Origin: Geobacteraceae bacterium
GTDB taxonomy: Bacteria; Desulfobacterota; Desulfuromonadia; Desulfuromonadales; Desulfuromonadaceae
Length of the DNA: 6,311 bases
Assembly (NCBI GenBank): GCA_020201305.1
Contig: JAIVHC010000316.1
Coordinates: forward strand, 1-6,311
Reading direction: 5' to 3'
Below the pieces are notes generated by a model. The model searched no databases. It saw nothing but the letters and a program-made list of their open reading frames with translations, and was not told the origin of the DNA. A program made the position numbers and the translations under genes. Positions 1-5,949 of this stretch are shown here, piece by piece (within the stretch, counting starts at the first letter, position 1; every line of letters starts with the position of its first letter).

Positions 1-1148
1 GAGCCGTTGAGGGTGTGGACAAATTCCGGTTTGCTCCCCGCTTCGGGGCGGTAGCGGATTCCGGCGCGGCGCGCCTGAAAGTCGCCGAAATCGGAACAGG
101 AGGATATCTCGCGATATGTTTCCTGGGCCGGGAGCCACACCTCTATATCGTAGGTACGGCGCGCGGAGAATCCGATATCTGCAGTACACAGATCAACCAC
201 CCTATAGGGCAGCTTGAGCAGTTGCAACACCTTTTCCGCATCGGCGAGGAGCCCTTGAAGCTCCTGCTCTGCCGCGTGCGGGGTGACAAACTTTACCAGC
301 TCAACCTTATTGAACTGATGCTGGCGAATCAACCCGCGGGTGTCGCGTCCGTGTGCGCCGGCTTCCTTGCGAAAACACGGTGTGTGCGCGGTGTAACACA
401 AGGGTAGATCCTCAGCAGCAAGGATTTCGTCACGGTGAATATTGGTCACCGGAACCTCGGCTGTGGGGATCAGAAAGTAGTCCGGCCCCTCGACGTGGAA
501 CAGGTCATCCTCAAACTTGGGTAGTTGCCCCGTTCCCGTCATGGAGGCTCTGTTTACCATAAACGGAGGGAGCATTTCAACATATTTATGTTGCTCGGTA
601 TGGAGGTCGAGCATGAAGTTTATCAGGGCGCGTTCTAGGCGTGCACCCGCGCCTTTATACAGCACAAATCGCGCTCCGGTGAGCTTCCCGGCGCGTTCAA
701 AATCGAGGATATCCAGCTCTTCGCCCACATCCCAGTGGGCCTGGGGCGTAAAAGAAAAATCGCGGATTTCACCCCAGGTACGGGTCTCAACATTATCATC
801 TTCGCTCTCACCTGCGGGGCACTCGGGTGCGGGCAGATTGGGAAGCGTCATGAGGAGTTGTTCGAGCTTTTCGTTGACCTGGCGCAGTTCTTCATCCAGC
901 GCTTTGATCTGGGTGGAGACCTGCTTCATGGCAGCGATCTCATCCTGAACCTGACTTTTATCTTTGGTTTGGCCAATGATGGTGGAAACCCGGTTTTTCT
1001 CTGCTTTCAGGGTTTCGCTCTGACCTAAAAGCTCGCGCCTGGAGGCATCTAATTCGCGGAAGGCCGAAAGGTCGATGTCGCCGCCACGGGTGGCGAGGCG
1101 CTGCTCGGCAGCATCAAGATTGTCACGTAAATATCTGAGATCGAGCAT
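1..1148 (-). CDS. serS: Seryl-tRNA synthetase, 3' end cut by window edge
   Basis: Class II aminoacyl-tRNA synthetase that activates serine with ATP and charges tRNA-Ser (and tRNA-Sec) in the cytoplasm. Reading leftward from the ATG at 1148 gives 382 codons without a stop. The start MLDLRYLRDN is the typical SerS N-terminus. Residues about 27-100 form the charged heptad-rich helical arm that binds the tRNA variable arm. The catalytic core follows: a motif 1 region near residues 180-210, the T-A-E serine-binding segment at 229-231, and motif 2 around 257-284 with FRKEAGAHGRDTRG and HQFNKVE. The frame ends at VHTLNG, the start of motif 3, so about 40-45 residues are missing relative to the usual length of about 425. 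An AAGGAA Shine-Dalgarno lies at 1158-1163, ten bases before the ATG. I see no frameshift. Identification is secure. Confidence 0.97.
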   Translation of the reverse strand, partial: MLDLRYLRDNLDAAEQRLATRGGDIDLSAFRELDASRRELLGQSETLKAEKNRVSTIIGQTKDKSQVQDEIAAMKQVSTQIKALDEELRQVNEKLEQLLMTLPNLPAPECPAGESEDDNVETRTWGEIRDFSFTPQAHWDVGEELDILDFERAGKLTGARFVLYKGAGARLERALINFMLDLHTEQHKYVEMLPPFMVNRASMTGTGQLPKFEDDLFHVEGPDYFLIPTAEVPVTNIHRDEILAAEDLPLCYTAHTPCFRKEAGAHGRDTRGLIRQHQFNKVELVKFVTPHAAEQELQGLLADAEKVLQLLKLPYRVVDLCTADIGFSARRTYDIEVWLPAQETYREISSCSDFGDFQARRAGIRYRPEAGSKPEFVHTLNG

Positions 1149-1183
1149 GGTTTAAAGTTCCTTGTTGTTGGGTGCGGCGCATA

Positions 1184-1212
1184 CATCTAGCACTTCTTTC
1201 CCCGAGCGTCAA
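1184..1212 (-). promoter_or_regulatory. Probable sigma-70 promoter of serS
   Basis: Read on the minus strand, TTGACG (1212-1207) is followed after exactly 17 bases by TAGATG (1189-1184), with a TG one base upstream of the -10 (extended -10, TGCTAGATG). Transcription would start near 1177, giving a leader of about 30 nt that contains the AAGGAA ribosome site at 1158-1163. The leader is too short for a T-box or riboswitch. The assignment rests on consensus match and position only. Confidence 0.6.
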
Positions 1213-1257
1213 CCGCTTTTCAGATCATCCGCTAACGGTTGGCGTAACTTTACAGTC

Positions 1258-1362
1258 GGGGGTTGTGGCACCCATTCCAAGGGACACTTTGCGCCGTCCA
1301 TGGCCGTTCGACTGTCGCCGTCCATGGCGACAGACGCCCTTTCCATGGGTGCCACAACCCCC
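1258..1362. repeat. 105-bp palindromic element with perfect 18-bp terminal inverted repeats
   Basis: The left arm GGGGGTTGTGGCACCCAT (1258-1275) is matched perfectly by its reverse complement at 1345-1362. A 3x3 mismatch (TCC opposite TCC) separates the outer stem from a further 5-bp pairing, AAGGG (1279-1283) with CCCTT (1337-1341). Inside lies a second perfect hairpin, CTGTCGCC (1312-1319) with GGCGACAG (1326-1333), loop GTCCAT. CCATGG occurs three times within the element (1298, 1322, 1343) and again at 1441. It fills the gap between the HD gene stop and the serS promoter. It codes for nothing credible and has no T-run, so it is a poor intrinsic terminator. Size and termini fit a MITE-like or extragenic palindromic repeat, but I see no clear target-site duplication. 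The rest of the gap (1363-1449) holds nothing I recognise. Confidence 0.8.
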
Positions 1363-1449
1363 TACCGATAGTGGTGGTAGATAGTTACGGATTGACAATG
1401 CCAATTGCAAGGGACGCCGGTTTTCAACAAATGTGGCCATCCATGGGCC

Positions 1450-1995
1450 TCACTCATCAGAATCCTTGCCGTTTATCCACCAGTCGCTCTTACCATCAAA
1501 CCACCACATGCTGGAATCGGTATCCCAGATGGTGGTGGCGAGTTCGAGGGCGAGTTCCGTGCGCAGGCGCTTGCGTGCGATGGAGTACCACTCGTCAGCG
1601 TAGCGATTGCCGAGGTCTTTGTATTCCTTGAGGGAGAGAATCATCTCCAGTTGATCCGCATCATGCGCTATGCGTGCTTCCATGCTCTGCGGATCTCCGA
1701 ACTCGGCGAGGGTTGCCTGGTATTCATCCCCGAAAGGGAGGGTTTCAGCCAGATCACGCACGGCCTTTTCTTCGTCGGCAGTCACATACTTCTTGTTTAC
1801 GTAGTTGAGATCGCCCATGCGTGCTTCGGGCACATCGTGAAACAGGCACATCAGCACCACTCTGGCGCTGTCTGCATCCGGGGTCATGCGTGCGAGGGCG
1901 TATCCCACCATGGCGGTGCGGTAGGAATGTTCTGCCACGGATTCTGCACCGGAGCCGAGAAACTGAAACCCGCTGCGCGGGGTTTTTTTAAGCAT
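1450..1995 (-). CDS. HD-domain phosphohydrolase (HDDC2/YfbR-like, probable 5'-deoxynucleotidase)
   Basis: Metal-dependent HD hydrolase of the family that includes E. coli YfbR and human HDDC2, which dephosphorylate nucleoside 5'-monophosphates. The exact substrate here is inferred. Counting from the ATG at 1995, the metal site is visible: H23 in ESVAEHSYR, H53-D54 in LFHDVPEA, the family Glu E57 and D62, and D114 in HDADQLE. The 181-residue length is close to family size. The ATG follows no Shine-Dalgarno, and the frame stays open upstream to a stop at 2059-2061. The upstream codons read LPSNRALANFFFEIG, which resembles the N-terminus I expect for this family ahead of GMLKKTPRSG, but contain no ATG, GTG or TTG. 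The real start may therefore be CTG at 2040 (196 residues). The gene is divergent from the PATAN-HDOD gene. Family certain; start uncertain. Confidence 0.9.
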   Translation of the reverse strand: MLKKTPRSGFQFLGSGAESVAEHSYRTAMVGYALARMTPDADSARVVLMCLFHDVPEARMGDLNYVNKKYVTADEEKAVRDLAETLPFGDEYQATLAEFGDPQSMEARIAHDADQLEMILSLKEYKDLGNRYADEWYSIARKRLRTELALELATTIWDTDSSMWWFDGKSDWWINGKDSDE

Positions 1996-2047
1996 GCCGA
2001 TTTCAAAAAAGAAATTCGCCAGAGCACGATTTGAGGGCAGGCGCTTT

Positions 2048-2079
2048 TTGCGAAAACATTAGAAATTGGCTGTTATAAT
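2048..2079 (+). promoter_or_regulatory. Candidate extended -10 promoter for the PATAN-HDOD gene
   Basis: A perfect TATAAT (2074-2079) is preceded by TG at 2071-2072, giving the extended -10 form TGTTATAAT, which can work with a weak -35. The nearest -35-like hexamer, TTGCGA (2048-2053), sits 20 bases away, longer than ideal. The same stretch is flanked by an inverted 6-mer, GCGAAA (2050-2055) and TTTCGC (2079-2084), which could be an operator. Transcription would start near 2086, giving a leader of about 80 nt. Confidence 0.55.
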
Positions 2080-2107
2080 TTCGCCAACTCGGGCAGAATC
2101 AGTGAAA

Positions 2108-2136
2108 ACAATAGAGGACTGAGACAATTTGTTCAA
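2108..2136 (-). promoter_or_regulatory. Candidate promoter for the HD phosphohydrolase gene
   Basis: On the minus strand TTGAAC (2136-2131) and TATTGT (2113-2108) are separated by 17 bases. Transcription would begin near 2101, about 60 nt before the CTG at 2040 and 105 nt before the ATG at 1995. Each hexamer matches the sigma-70 consensus at four or more positions. Support is consensus and placement only. Confidence 0.45.
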
Positions 2137-2165
2137 AGCCGGAACAACCACAGCAGGAGAATAGT

Positions 2166-3344
2166 ATGCAGATAACCCAAGGCCCTCTTACGCGGATATC
2201 CCTGCCGGAGATCCTGCGCCAGTGTAAATTGCAGCAGAGCACGGGCACCCTGATCTTAAACCGCGCCGGGATTGAAAAGAAACTCTACTTTAAACAGGGC
2301 AAACTCGTGTATATCGCTTCGAATAAAAGCGGGGAGCGTCTGGCGGAGTTTCTGGTCCACAGCGGGGATCTGACCAAATCCTGGGCCGCCTTTCTGCTGA
2401 AGGACAGCCAGCGCAACGGTATCGGTTTTACCACCAGCCTGCTCAAAAAGAAGATCCTGAATGAAAAGCATTTGGGCAGGTCTGTTTCACATCTGGCGGC
2501 GAAAGCGGTTGCGGATGCCATATCCTGGACAAGTGGCTCGTTTGAGTTCGGCCCTGAGTTGCCCCAGCAGGTTTCAAGGGGCCCGATAAAAATAACCGAA
2601 GAGGACGTGATCAGCGCCGCTCTGCATAATGGTGAAGAGCAGAGATCGGCGGATGAAGACCTTATCCGTACCATTGCGCAGAAGATAGTCGCCTGCTCAT
2701 TCTACATGCCCCTGCTCCCTGCGGTGGTCGCAAAACTCGAAGAGCTGTGGCGCACGCCCGAAAGCGCGGAAATCCTCCAAATAGCGCGCACTGATCAGGC
2801 GCTCACGGTTCATGTGCTGCGTGTCCTCAATGCCGGGGATCATTCGCTGCAAAACCCCTGCTCTTCTCTTAAGGAGGCCGAGGGACGCTACCCTGGCGCG
2901 CATCTGAGCGGTATCATCCGTGCCAAGGCCGTCACCGCTACACGCCCCCATCAACCTGACACCGTTGCCCTGCTACAGCAACAAGCTCTGGGCTGCGCCC
3001 TGCTCGCGGAACAAATTGCGACGGAGCTCGGGGAAGACGCTCAGCTTGCCTACACCTGTGCCCTGCTCCACAATGTGGGAAAGGTGGCGTTGCTTCAGCT
3101 GTTAGGTGACGAACGTTTACAGAGTGGCAACCTGCACGCTCAGATCAACAAGCTGCATCAGAACACCGGAGCATTGCTCGCGCGGCGCGGGAACCTCCAC
3201 TCTGCGGTGTATGCCACTATCCGCCATTACAACAAACCCGATGCAGCAGAGGAAAACATCAATTTCGGACAACTGCAGATCGACTCCCTGCTCGCCAACC
3301 TGCCCCTGATCGATGAATTAAGTGCCGCTGCCTTCAGTTCCTGA
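2166..3344 (+). CDS. DUF4388 (PATAN)-HDOD domain protein
   Basis: Predicted cytoplasmic signalling or regulatory protein of 392 residues. Residues about 1-115 match DUF4388/PATAN: ISLPEILRQCKLQQSTGTL followed by KKLYFKQGKLVYI and GERLAEFLVHSGDL, a domain common in deltaproteobacterial regulators. Residues about 170-350 resemble HDOD: MPLLPAVVAKLEELW from residue 181, then ARTDQALTVHVLRVLNAG, and later YTCALLHNVGK. The usual HD pair is H302-N303 here, and the middle of the HDOD region (about 230-270) is poorly conserved. This agrees with HDOD domains generally being non-catalytic relatives of HD hydrolases. No membrane segment or signal peptide is seen. The start is well supported by AGGAGA at 2155-2160, five bases before the ATG. 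The 3' end overlaps the convergent RNase D-like gene by 11 bp. Partner and signal are unknown. Confidence 0.88.
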   Translation: MQITQGPLTRISLPEILRQCKLQQSTGTLILNRAGIEKKLYFKQGKLVYIASNKSGERLAEFLVHSGDLTKSWAAFLLKDSQRNGIGFTTSLLKKKILNEKHLGRSVSHLAAKAVADAISWTSGSFEFGPELPQQVSRGPIKITEEDVISAALHNGEEQRSADEDLIRTIAQKIVACSFYMPLLPAVVAKLEELWRTPESAEILQIARTDQALTVHVLRVLNAGDHSLQNPCSSLKEAEGRYPGAHLSGIIRAKAVTATRPHQPDTVALLQQQALGCALLAEQIATELGEDAQLAYTCALLHNVGKVALLQLLGDERLQSGNLHAQINKLHQNTGALLARRGNLHSAVYATIRHYNKPDAAEENINFGQLQIDSLLANLPLIDELSAAAFSS

Positions 3345-4368
3345 GTTCAGCCACTAATTCCGGCCCCAGCAGCTGGCGCTGCCAGTGGCGCATGCCCTCG
3401 ATCTGTTCCAGCTCCGCACACGAGGAGGGCAGCAGATATGCAATCTGTGAAAGAATACTGTTGTTCACCAGGATGCCGGGATCAAGTTCGAGTTCCTGCG
3501 CCTTACGGCTGCGCCATTGCTTGAGGCGCTTAAAACGTTCCTCTGCAACGGGATCAACCTCACGACGGCGGCGTTGCGGGGCTACGGGTAACTCCTCCTG
3601 CGCACGTTCCAGGGCAGTAGCCACACTTTCAAGTATCCCCCCGGCATGGCGCTGACGCAGCTTCGCCGGCACCGCCTCCACCTTATCCAGTTGGGCTTCT
3701 GAACGCGGCATTGCCGTAGCCAGGGCAAGCAGCGCCTTGTTCGACATAATTTTATACCCCGGACAATCGCGCTTGTACGCCTTAGCATCACGCCAGTTAA
3801 TGAGGTGTTCGAGCGCTTCAAGCTGACGCGGATTGAGCGCTGCCGCTCCCTTGACCTGCAGACACGCCGGCCCCTGTGGCGGGGCAAAGCGCACCTGCTC
3901 CAGCAAACGAAATTCCTCTTCGGCCCACCACAGCCGATCCTTCTCCTCCAGGTTGCGGCGCAAAATCGCCATCAGATCTTCGAGGTAATGCGTATCCTCT
4001 GCAGCATAGTGAAGCATTTCTGCAGAGATGGGGCGCTTCGACCAGTCCGCACGCTGATACTGCTTATCCAACTCCACCCCGAAGTATTTGTGCAAAACAT
4101 CACCCAGACCCACTTTGGGTTCCCCCAGGAGCTGAGACGCTATCATGGTGTCGAACAGACCGTTTATCTGAATATCAAAATCGCGCGCGAGGCAGCGGAT
4201 ATCATAGTCGGCAGCGTGGAATATCTTGCAGATATCCGGATCAGCCAGGGGTGCGCACAGGTGCGATGCAAATACGCTAAAGCGATTGATGCAGTCTACA
4301 CCTCCAGCACCTGCAGCACCGCATCCATCTGTTCCGGAGTACCGATGGAGATGCGTACCCCGTGACAC
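3334..4368 (-). CDS. rnd: RNase D-like protein lacking the N-terminal Exo I motif (5'-truncated, possibly inactive)
   Basis: RNase D is a DEDD-family 3'-5' exoribonuclease that trims tRNA and other RNA 3' ends. The frame, counted from the GTG at 4368, contains Exo II (KIFHAADYD, Asp at residue 56) and Exo III (YAAEDTHYL, Tyr121 and Asp125). Family segments include FDTMIASQLLG and QRADWSKRPI. An HRDC domain spans about 168-250 (LNPRQLEALEHLINWRDAKA) and a second HRDC-like region about 265-344. Exo I, which supplies the Asp-x-Glu pair for two-metal catalysis, is absent. The first 30 or so residues are simply the 3' end of hisC read in another frame, and recognisable RNase D sequence begins near residue 35. 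No good start or ribosome site is seen, so translation could only be coupled to hisC. The rest of the frame is intact for over 300 codons. It may be a pseudogene, a repurposed fragment, or an assembly artefact. Confidence 0.85.
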   Translation of the reverse strand: MSRGTHLHRYSGTDGCGAAGAGGVDCINRFSVFASHLCAPLADPDICKIFHAADYDIRCLARDFDIQINGLFDTMIASQLLGEPKVGLGDVLHKYFGVELDKQYQRADWSKRPISAEMLHYAAEDTHYLEDLMAILRRNLEEKDRLWWAEEEFRLLEQVRFAPPQGPACLQVKGAAALNPRQLEALEHLINWRDAKAYKRDCPGYKIMSNKALLALATAMPRSEAQLDKVEAVPAKLRQRHAGGILESVATALERAQEELPVAPQRRRREVDPVAEERFKRLKQWRSRKAQELELDPGILVNNSILSQIAYLLPSSCAELEQIEGMRHWQRQLLGPELVAELRN

Positions 4369-5363
4369 AGATTGGGGCGCGCAAAATAGCGCACCAGGAT
4401 TTTGTGCTCCTTGAGGCGGGTGTAAACGCCCTCGCCATTGCGATCGGGTGGAATAGCAAACACGTAGTTAGCCTGGGACGGAATCACCGTATATCCGCCC
4501 TCACGCAGAGCGGCGCTGAAACGCTCGCGTGTGGCACGTATCTGCTCTACGCGTTGATGCAGATATGCCTGATCCTTGAGCGCGGCCTCGGCCGCCACCA
4601 GCGCGAGGCGATCGAGGTGATAGTGATCGCGGATTTTATCCAGCGCCGCTATCACCTGGGGGTGCGCCACCGCAAGGCCGAGGCGCATCCCTGCAAGGGC
4701 ATAGCTTTTGGAAAAGGTGCGCGTTACCACCAGATTGGGATATTCATGCACCATATCCATGGCGCTGGTGGAGGCGAAATCGGCATACGCCTCATCCACC
4801 ACCAGCATCCCGACGCAGCGTGCGGCCAGATCCGCGATACATTCACGGGAGAAGGAAAAACCCAGCGGTGCATTGGGGCTGGTGAGAAAAAACACCTTCC
4901 CGTTATAGCGCGCGGGGAAATCCACGAGGTTGAAGTTTTCATCCAGATGAAAACGGCGTGCTCTGGCGCCCTGAATCTCCACCAGGGTGGCGTAATAGGA
5001 GTAGGAAGGCTCCACAAAGGCCACCTCATCGCCGGGGTCGGCAAAGGCGCGGATCAGGTTGTTGAGGAGCTCATCGGAACCGTTGGCCATAATCACCCAC
5101 TCTGGAGGATAGGCGTACACTTCCGCAGCTTCCGCAGCTGCGGCGCGCGCACGGGTGCTTCCGGCGTCGGGATAGAGGCGCAGATTCTCGCCCTCGCCCC
5201 CAAGTTCCCCGGCAATGGCTGTGGCCACAGCAGGTGACGGTGGATAGGGATTTTCATTGGTATTGAGCTTGATCCAGGTGTGTGCATCCGGGGGTTGGAA
5301 ACCGGGCACATATCCTTCCATCTCGGCGATGTTGGGGCGCAGGGGCAGTTGGGGATCATTCAT
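4296..5363 (-). CDS. hisC: Histidinol-phosphate aminotransferase
   Basis: PLP-dependent fold-type I aminotransferase that interconverts imidazole-acetol phosphate and L-histidinol phosphate using glutamate, a late step of histidine biosynthesis. The 355-residue product is full length. It shows the N-terminal IKLNTNENPYPPSP, RLYPD near residue 62-66, ANGSDELL at 93-100, SPNAPLG (Asn164), VVDEAYADF (Asp190), the Schiff-base lysine in TFSKSYALAG (Lys219) and the phosphate-binding Arg227 in MRLGLA. The end VRISIGTPEQMDAVLQ is the usual HisC C-terminus. The ATG at 5363 follows an AAGGA Shine-Dalgarno nine bases upstream. No other his gene is visible. The 3' end overlaps the RNase D-like frame by 73 bp. 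SPNAPLG replaces the commoner NPNxPTG, a variation I do not regard as damaging. Confidence 0.95.
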   Translation of the reverse strand: MNDPQLPLRPNIAEMEGYVPGFQPPDAHTWIKLNTNENPYPPSPAVATAIAGELGGEGENLRLYPDAGSTRARAAAAEAAEVYAYPPEWVIMANGSDELLNNLIRAFADPGDEVAFVEPSYSYYATLVEIQGARARRFHLDENFNLVDFPARYNGKVFFLTSPNAPLGFSFSRECIADLAARCVGMLVVDEAYADFASTSAMDMVHEYPNLVVTRTFSKSYALAGMRLGLAVAHPQVIAALDKIRDHYHLDRLALVAAEAALKDQAYLHQRVEQIRATRERFSAALREGGYTVIPSQANYVFAIPPDRNGEGVYTRLKEHKILVRYFARPNLCHGVRISIGTPEQMDAVLQVLEV

Positions 5364-5424
5364 AGGGTTATTTCCTTATTCATATTAAAAATATATTTTT
5401 CCTTTTGGGCTGTAGCATAAAGTT

Positions 5425-5453
5425 ATAATGTCCCCATGTGGTGTATTCCTCAA
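5425..5453 (-). promoter_or_regulatory. Candidate promoter of hisC
   Basis: On the minus strand TTGAGG (5453-5448) and CATTAT (5430-5425) are 17 bases apart. The start of transcription would fall near 5418, leaving an AT-rich leader of about 55 nt that ends in the AAGGA ribosome site. The leader has no histidine-rich peptide or attenuator. Each hexamer matches consensus at four positions, so this is only plausible. Confidence 0.45.
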
Positions 5454-5459
5454 CGCAGT

Positions 5460-5486
5460 GCCCACATGACGTGGGCGGTGGCCCAC
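5460..5486. repeat. Alternating GCCCAC / GTGGGC palindromes
   Basis: GCCCAC (5460-5465), GTGGGC (5471-5476) and GCCCAC (5481-5486) follow one another with spacers of 5 and 4 bases. The middle copy can pair with either neighbour, giving two mutually exclusive 6-bp hairpins. The site lies just upstream of the hisC promoter. It could be an operator-like site or a decayed relative of the palindromes that follow; I cannot decide which. Confidence 0.6.
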
Positions 5487-5510
5487 ACCACCTTCCACCT
5501 TTATCCACAC

Positions 5511-5536
5511 GCAGGGAAAGGTTCTCGTGCCTGCCC
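5511..5536 (+). repeat. Decayed REP unit
   Basis: GCAG stands where GTAG is expected. The left arm GGAAAGG is 5/7 like GGGCAGG, the loop TTCTCGTG is 6/8 like TCCCCGTG, and the right arm CCTGCCC (5530-5536) is intact. The spacing matches exactly, base for base, the unit at 5857-5882 read on the other strand. Confidence 0.6.
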
Positions 5537-5583
5537 TAGTCACAGGTTGCAACGCAACAAACGTATAATCGGGGCACCAACCA

Positions 5584-5609
5584 GGGCAACCACGGGGAGT
5601 TGCCCCTAC
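5584..5609 (-). repeat. REP unit, reversed
   Basis: GGGCAAC (5584-5590) pairs with GTTGCCC (5599-5605) around the loop CACGGGGA. CTAC at 5606-5609 abuts the stem, so the unit is GTAG-first on the minus strand. Confidence 0.85.
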
Positions 5610-5660
5610 GCTGGCACCCTGCCATCGATATAAAATCCGACAACAACCGCGATATTCACC

Positions 5661-5686
5661 GTAGGGGCGCACCGATGTGTGCGCCC
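5661..5686 (+). repeat. REP unit, forward
   Basis: GTAG (5661-5664) abuts GGGCGCAC (5665-5672), which pairs with GTGCGCCC (5679-5686) around the loop CGATGT. The stem is a perfect 8 bp. Confidence 0.85.
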
Positions 5687-5727
5687 GTGTTCGCCATGCA
5701 ACCAACGTATGATCGGGACACCAACCA

Positions 5728-5753
5728 GGGCAGACACATCGGTCTGCCCCTAC
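5728..5753 (-). repeat. REP unit, reversed
   Basis: GGGCAGAC (5728-5735) pairs with GTCTGCCC (5742-5749) and is followed by CTAC (5750-5753). On the minus strand its loop is CGATGT, identical to that of the unit at 5661-5686 although the stem differs. Confidence 0.85.
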
Positions 5754-5804
5754 ACCGGAGCCCCACCATCAGTGCAAAATCTGCTACAAACAGCGGCACT
5801 CACC

Positions 5805-5830
5805 GTAGGGGCAACCCCCTGTGGTTGCCC
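5805..5830 (+). repeat. REP unit, forward
   Basis: GTAG (5805-5808) abuts GGGCAACC (5809-5816), which pairs with GGTTGCCC (5823-5830) around the loop CCCTGT. A separate perfect 12-bp palindrome, GGCTTTAAAGCC (5831-5842), follows with no gap. Confidence 0.85.
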
Positions 5831-5856
5831 GGCTTTAAAGCCACAAACCGGGGCAT

Positions 5857-5882
5857 GGGCAGGCACGGGGACCTGCCCCTAC
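5857..5882 (-). repeat. REP unit, reversed
   Basis: GGGCAGG (5857-5863) pairs with CCTGCCC (5872-5878) around the loop CACGGGGA, with CTAC at 5879-5882. The loop is identical to that of the unit at 5584-5609, but the inner stem bases have changed on both sides. Confidence 0.85.
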
Positions 5883-5949
5883 AATGCGGTCCATCTTTTT
5901 CGCCTTCTGGCAGCAACGCTTCAGCTGGAGCACGAAGGGGGAAACATTC

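Larger units (their letters stand above)
5554..5841. repeat. Imperfect 144-bp tandem duplication
   Basis: Copy A starts at 5554 and copy B at 5698, exactly 144 bp later. The first 35 bases of the two copies match at 32 positions and include the shared CACCAACCAGGGCA. The segment before the next plus unit (5642-5668 against 5786-5812) matches at 21 of 27. Each copy carries one reversed and one forward REP unit, so the duplication multiplied a REP pair. The stems then differ between copies. Confidence 0.75.

Noticed and set aside
1149..1257. T-box or other riboswitch upstream of serS.
   Set aside because: The predicted leader is only about 30 nt, with no T-box sequence and no terminator or antiterminator.
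1250..1370. Target-site duplication around the 105-bp palindrome.
   Set aside because: The flanking bases (CAGTC on the left, TACCG on the right) do not match beyond chance.
1392..1420. Plus-strand TTGACA at 1392-1397 as a promoter.
   Set aside because: No -10-like sequence lies 16-18 bases downstream, and no plus-strand gene follows.
1162..1440. Short open frames over the 105-bp palindrome, in both strands.
   Set aside because: They arise from the GC-rich inverted repeats and show mirrored low-complexity peptides without a start context.
1420..1449. GGCC/GGCC hairpin just after the HD gene stop as a terminator.
   Set aside because: The stem is only 4 bp and is not followed by a clear T-run.
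1405..2034. A 209-codon plus-strand frame opposite the HD gene.
   Set aside because: The minus-strand frame carries a complete HD metal site, so the plus frame is its antisense shadow.
4362..5237. A 291-codon plus-strand frame opposite hisC.
   Set aside because: hisC has every catalytic motif on the minus strand. The plus frame is GC-driven antisense with no recognisable domain.
5360..5383. Seven-codon leader frame (MNKEITL) whose stop overlaps the hisC ATG.
   Set aside because: It has no ribosome site of its own and no histidine codons, so neither attenuation nor coupling is supported.
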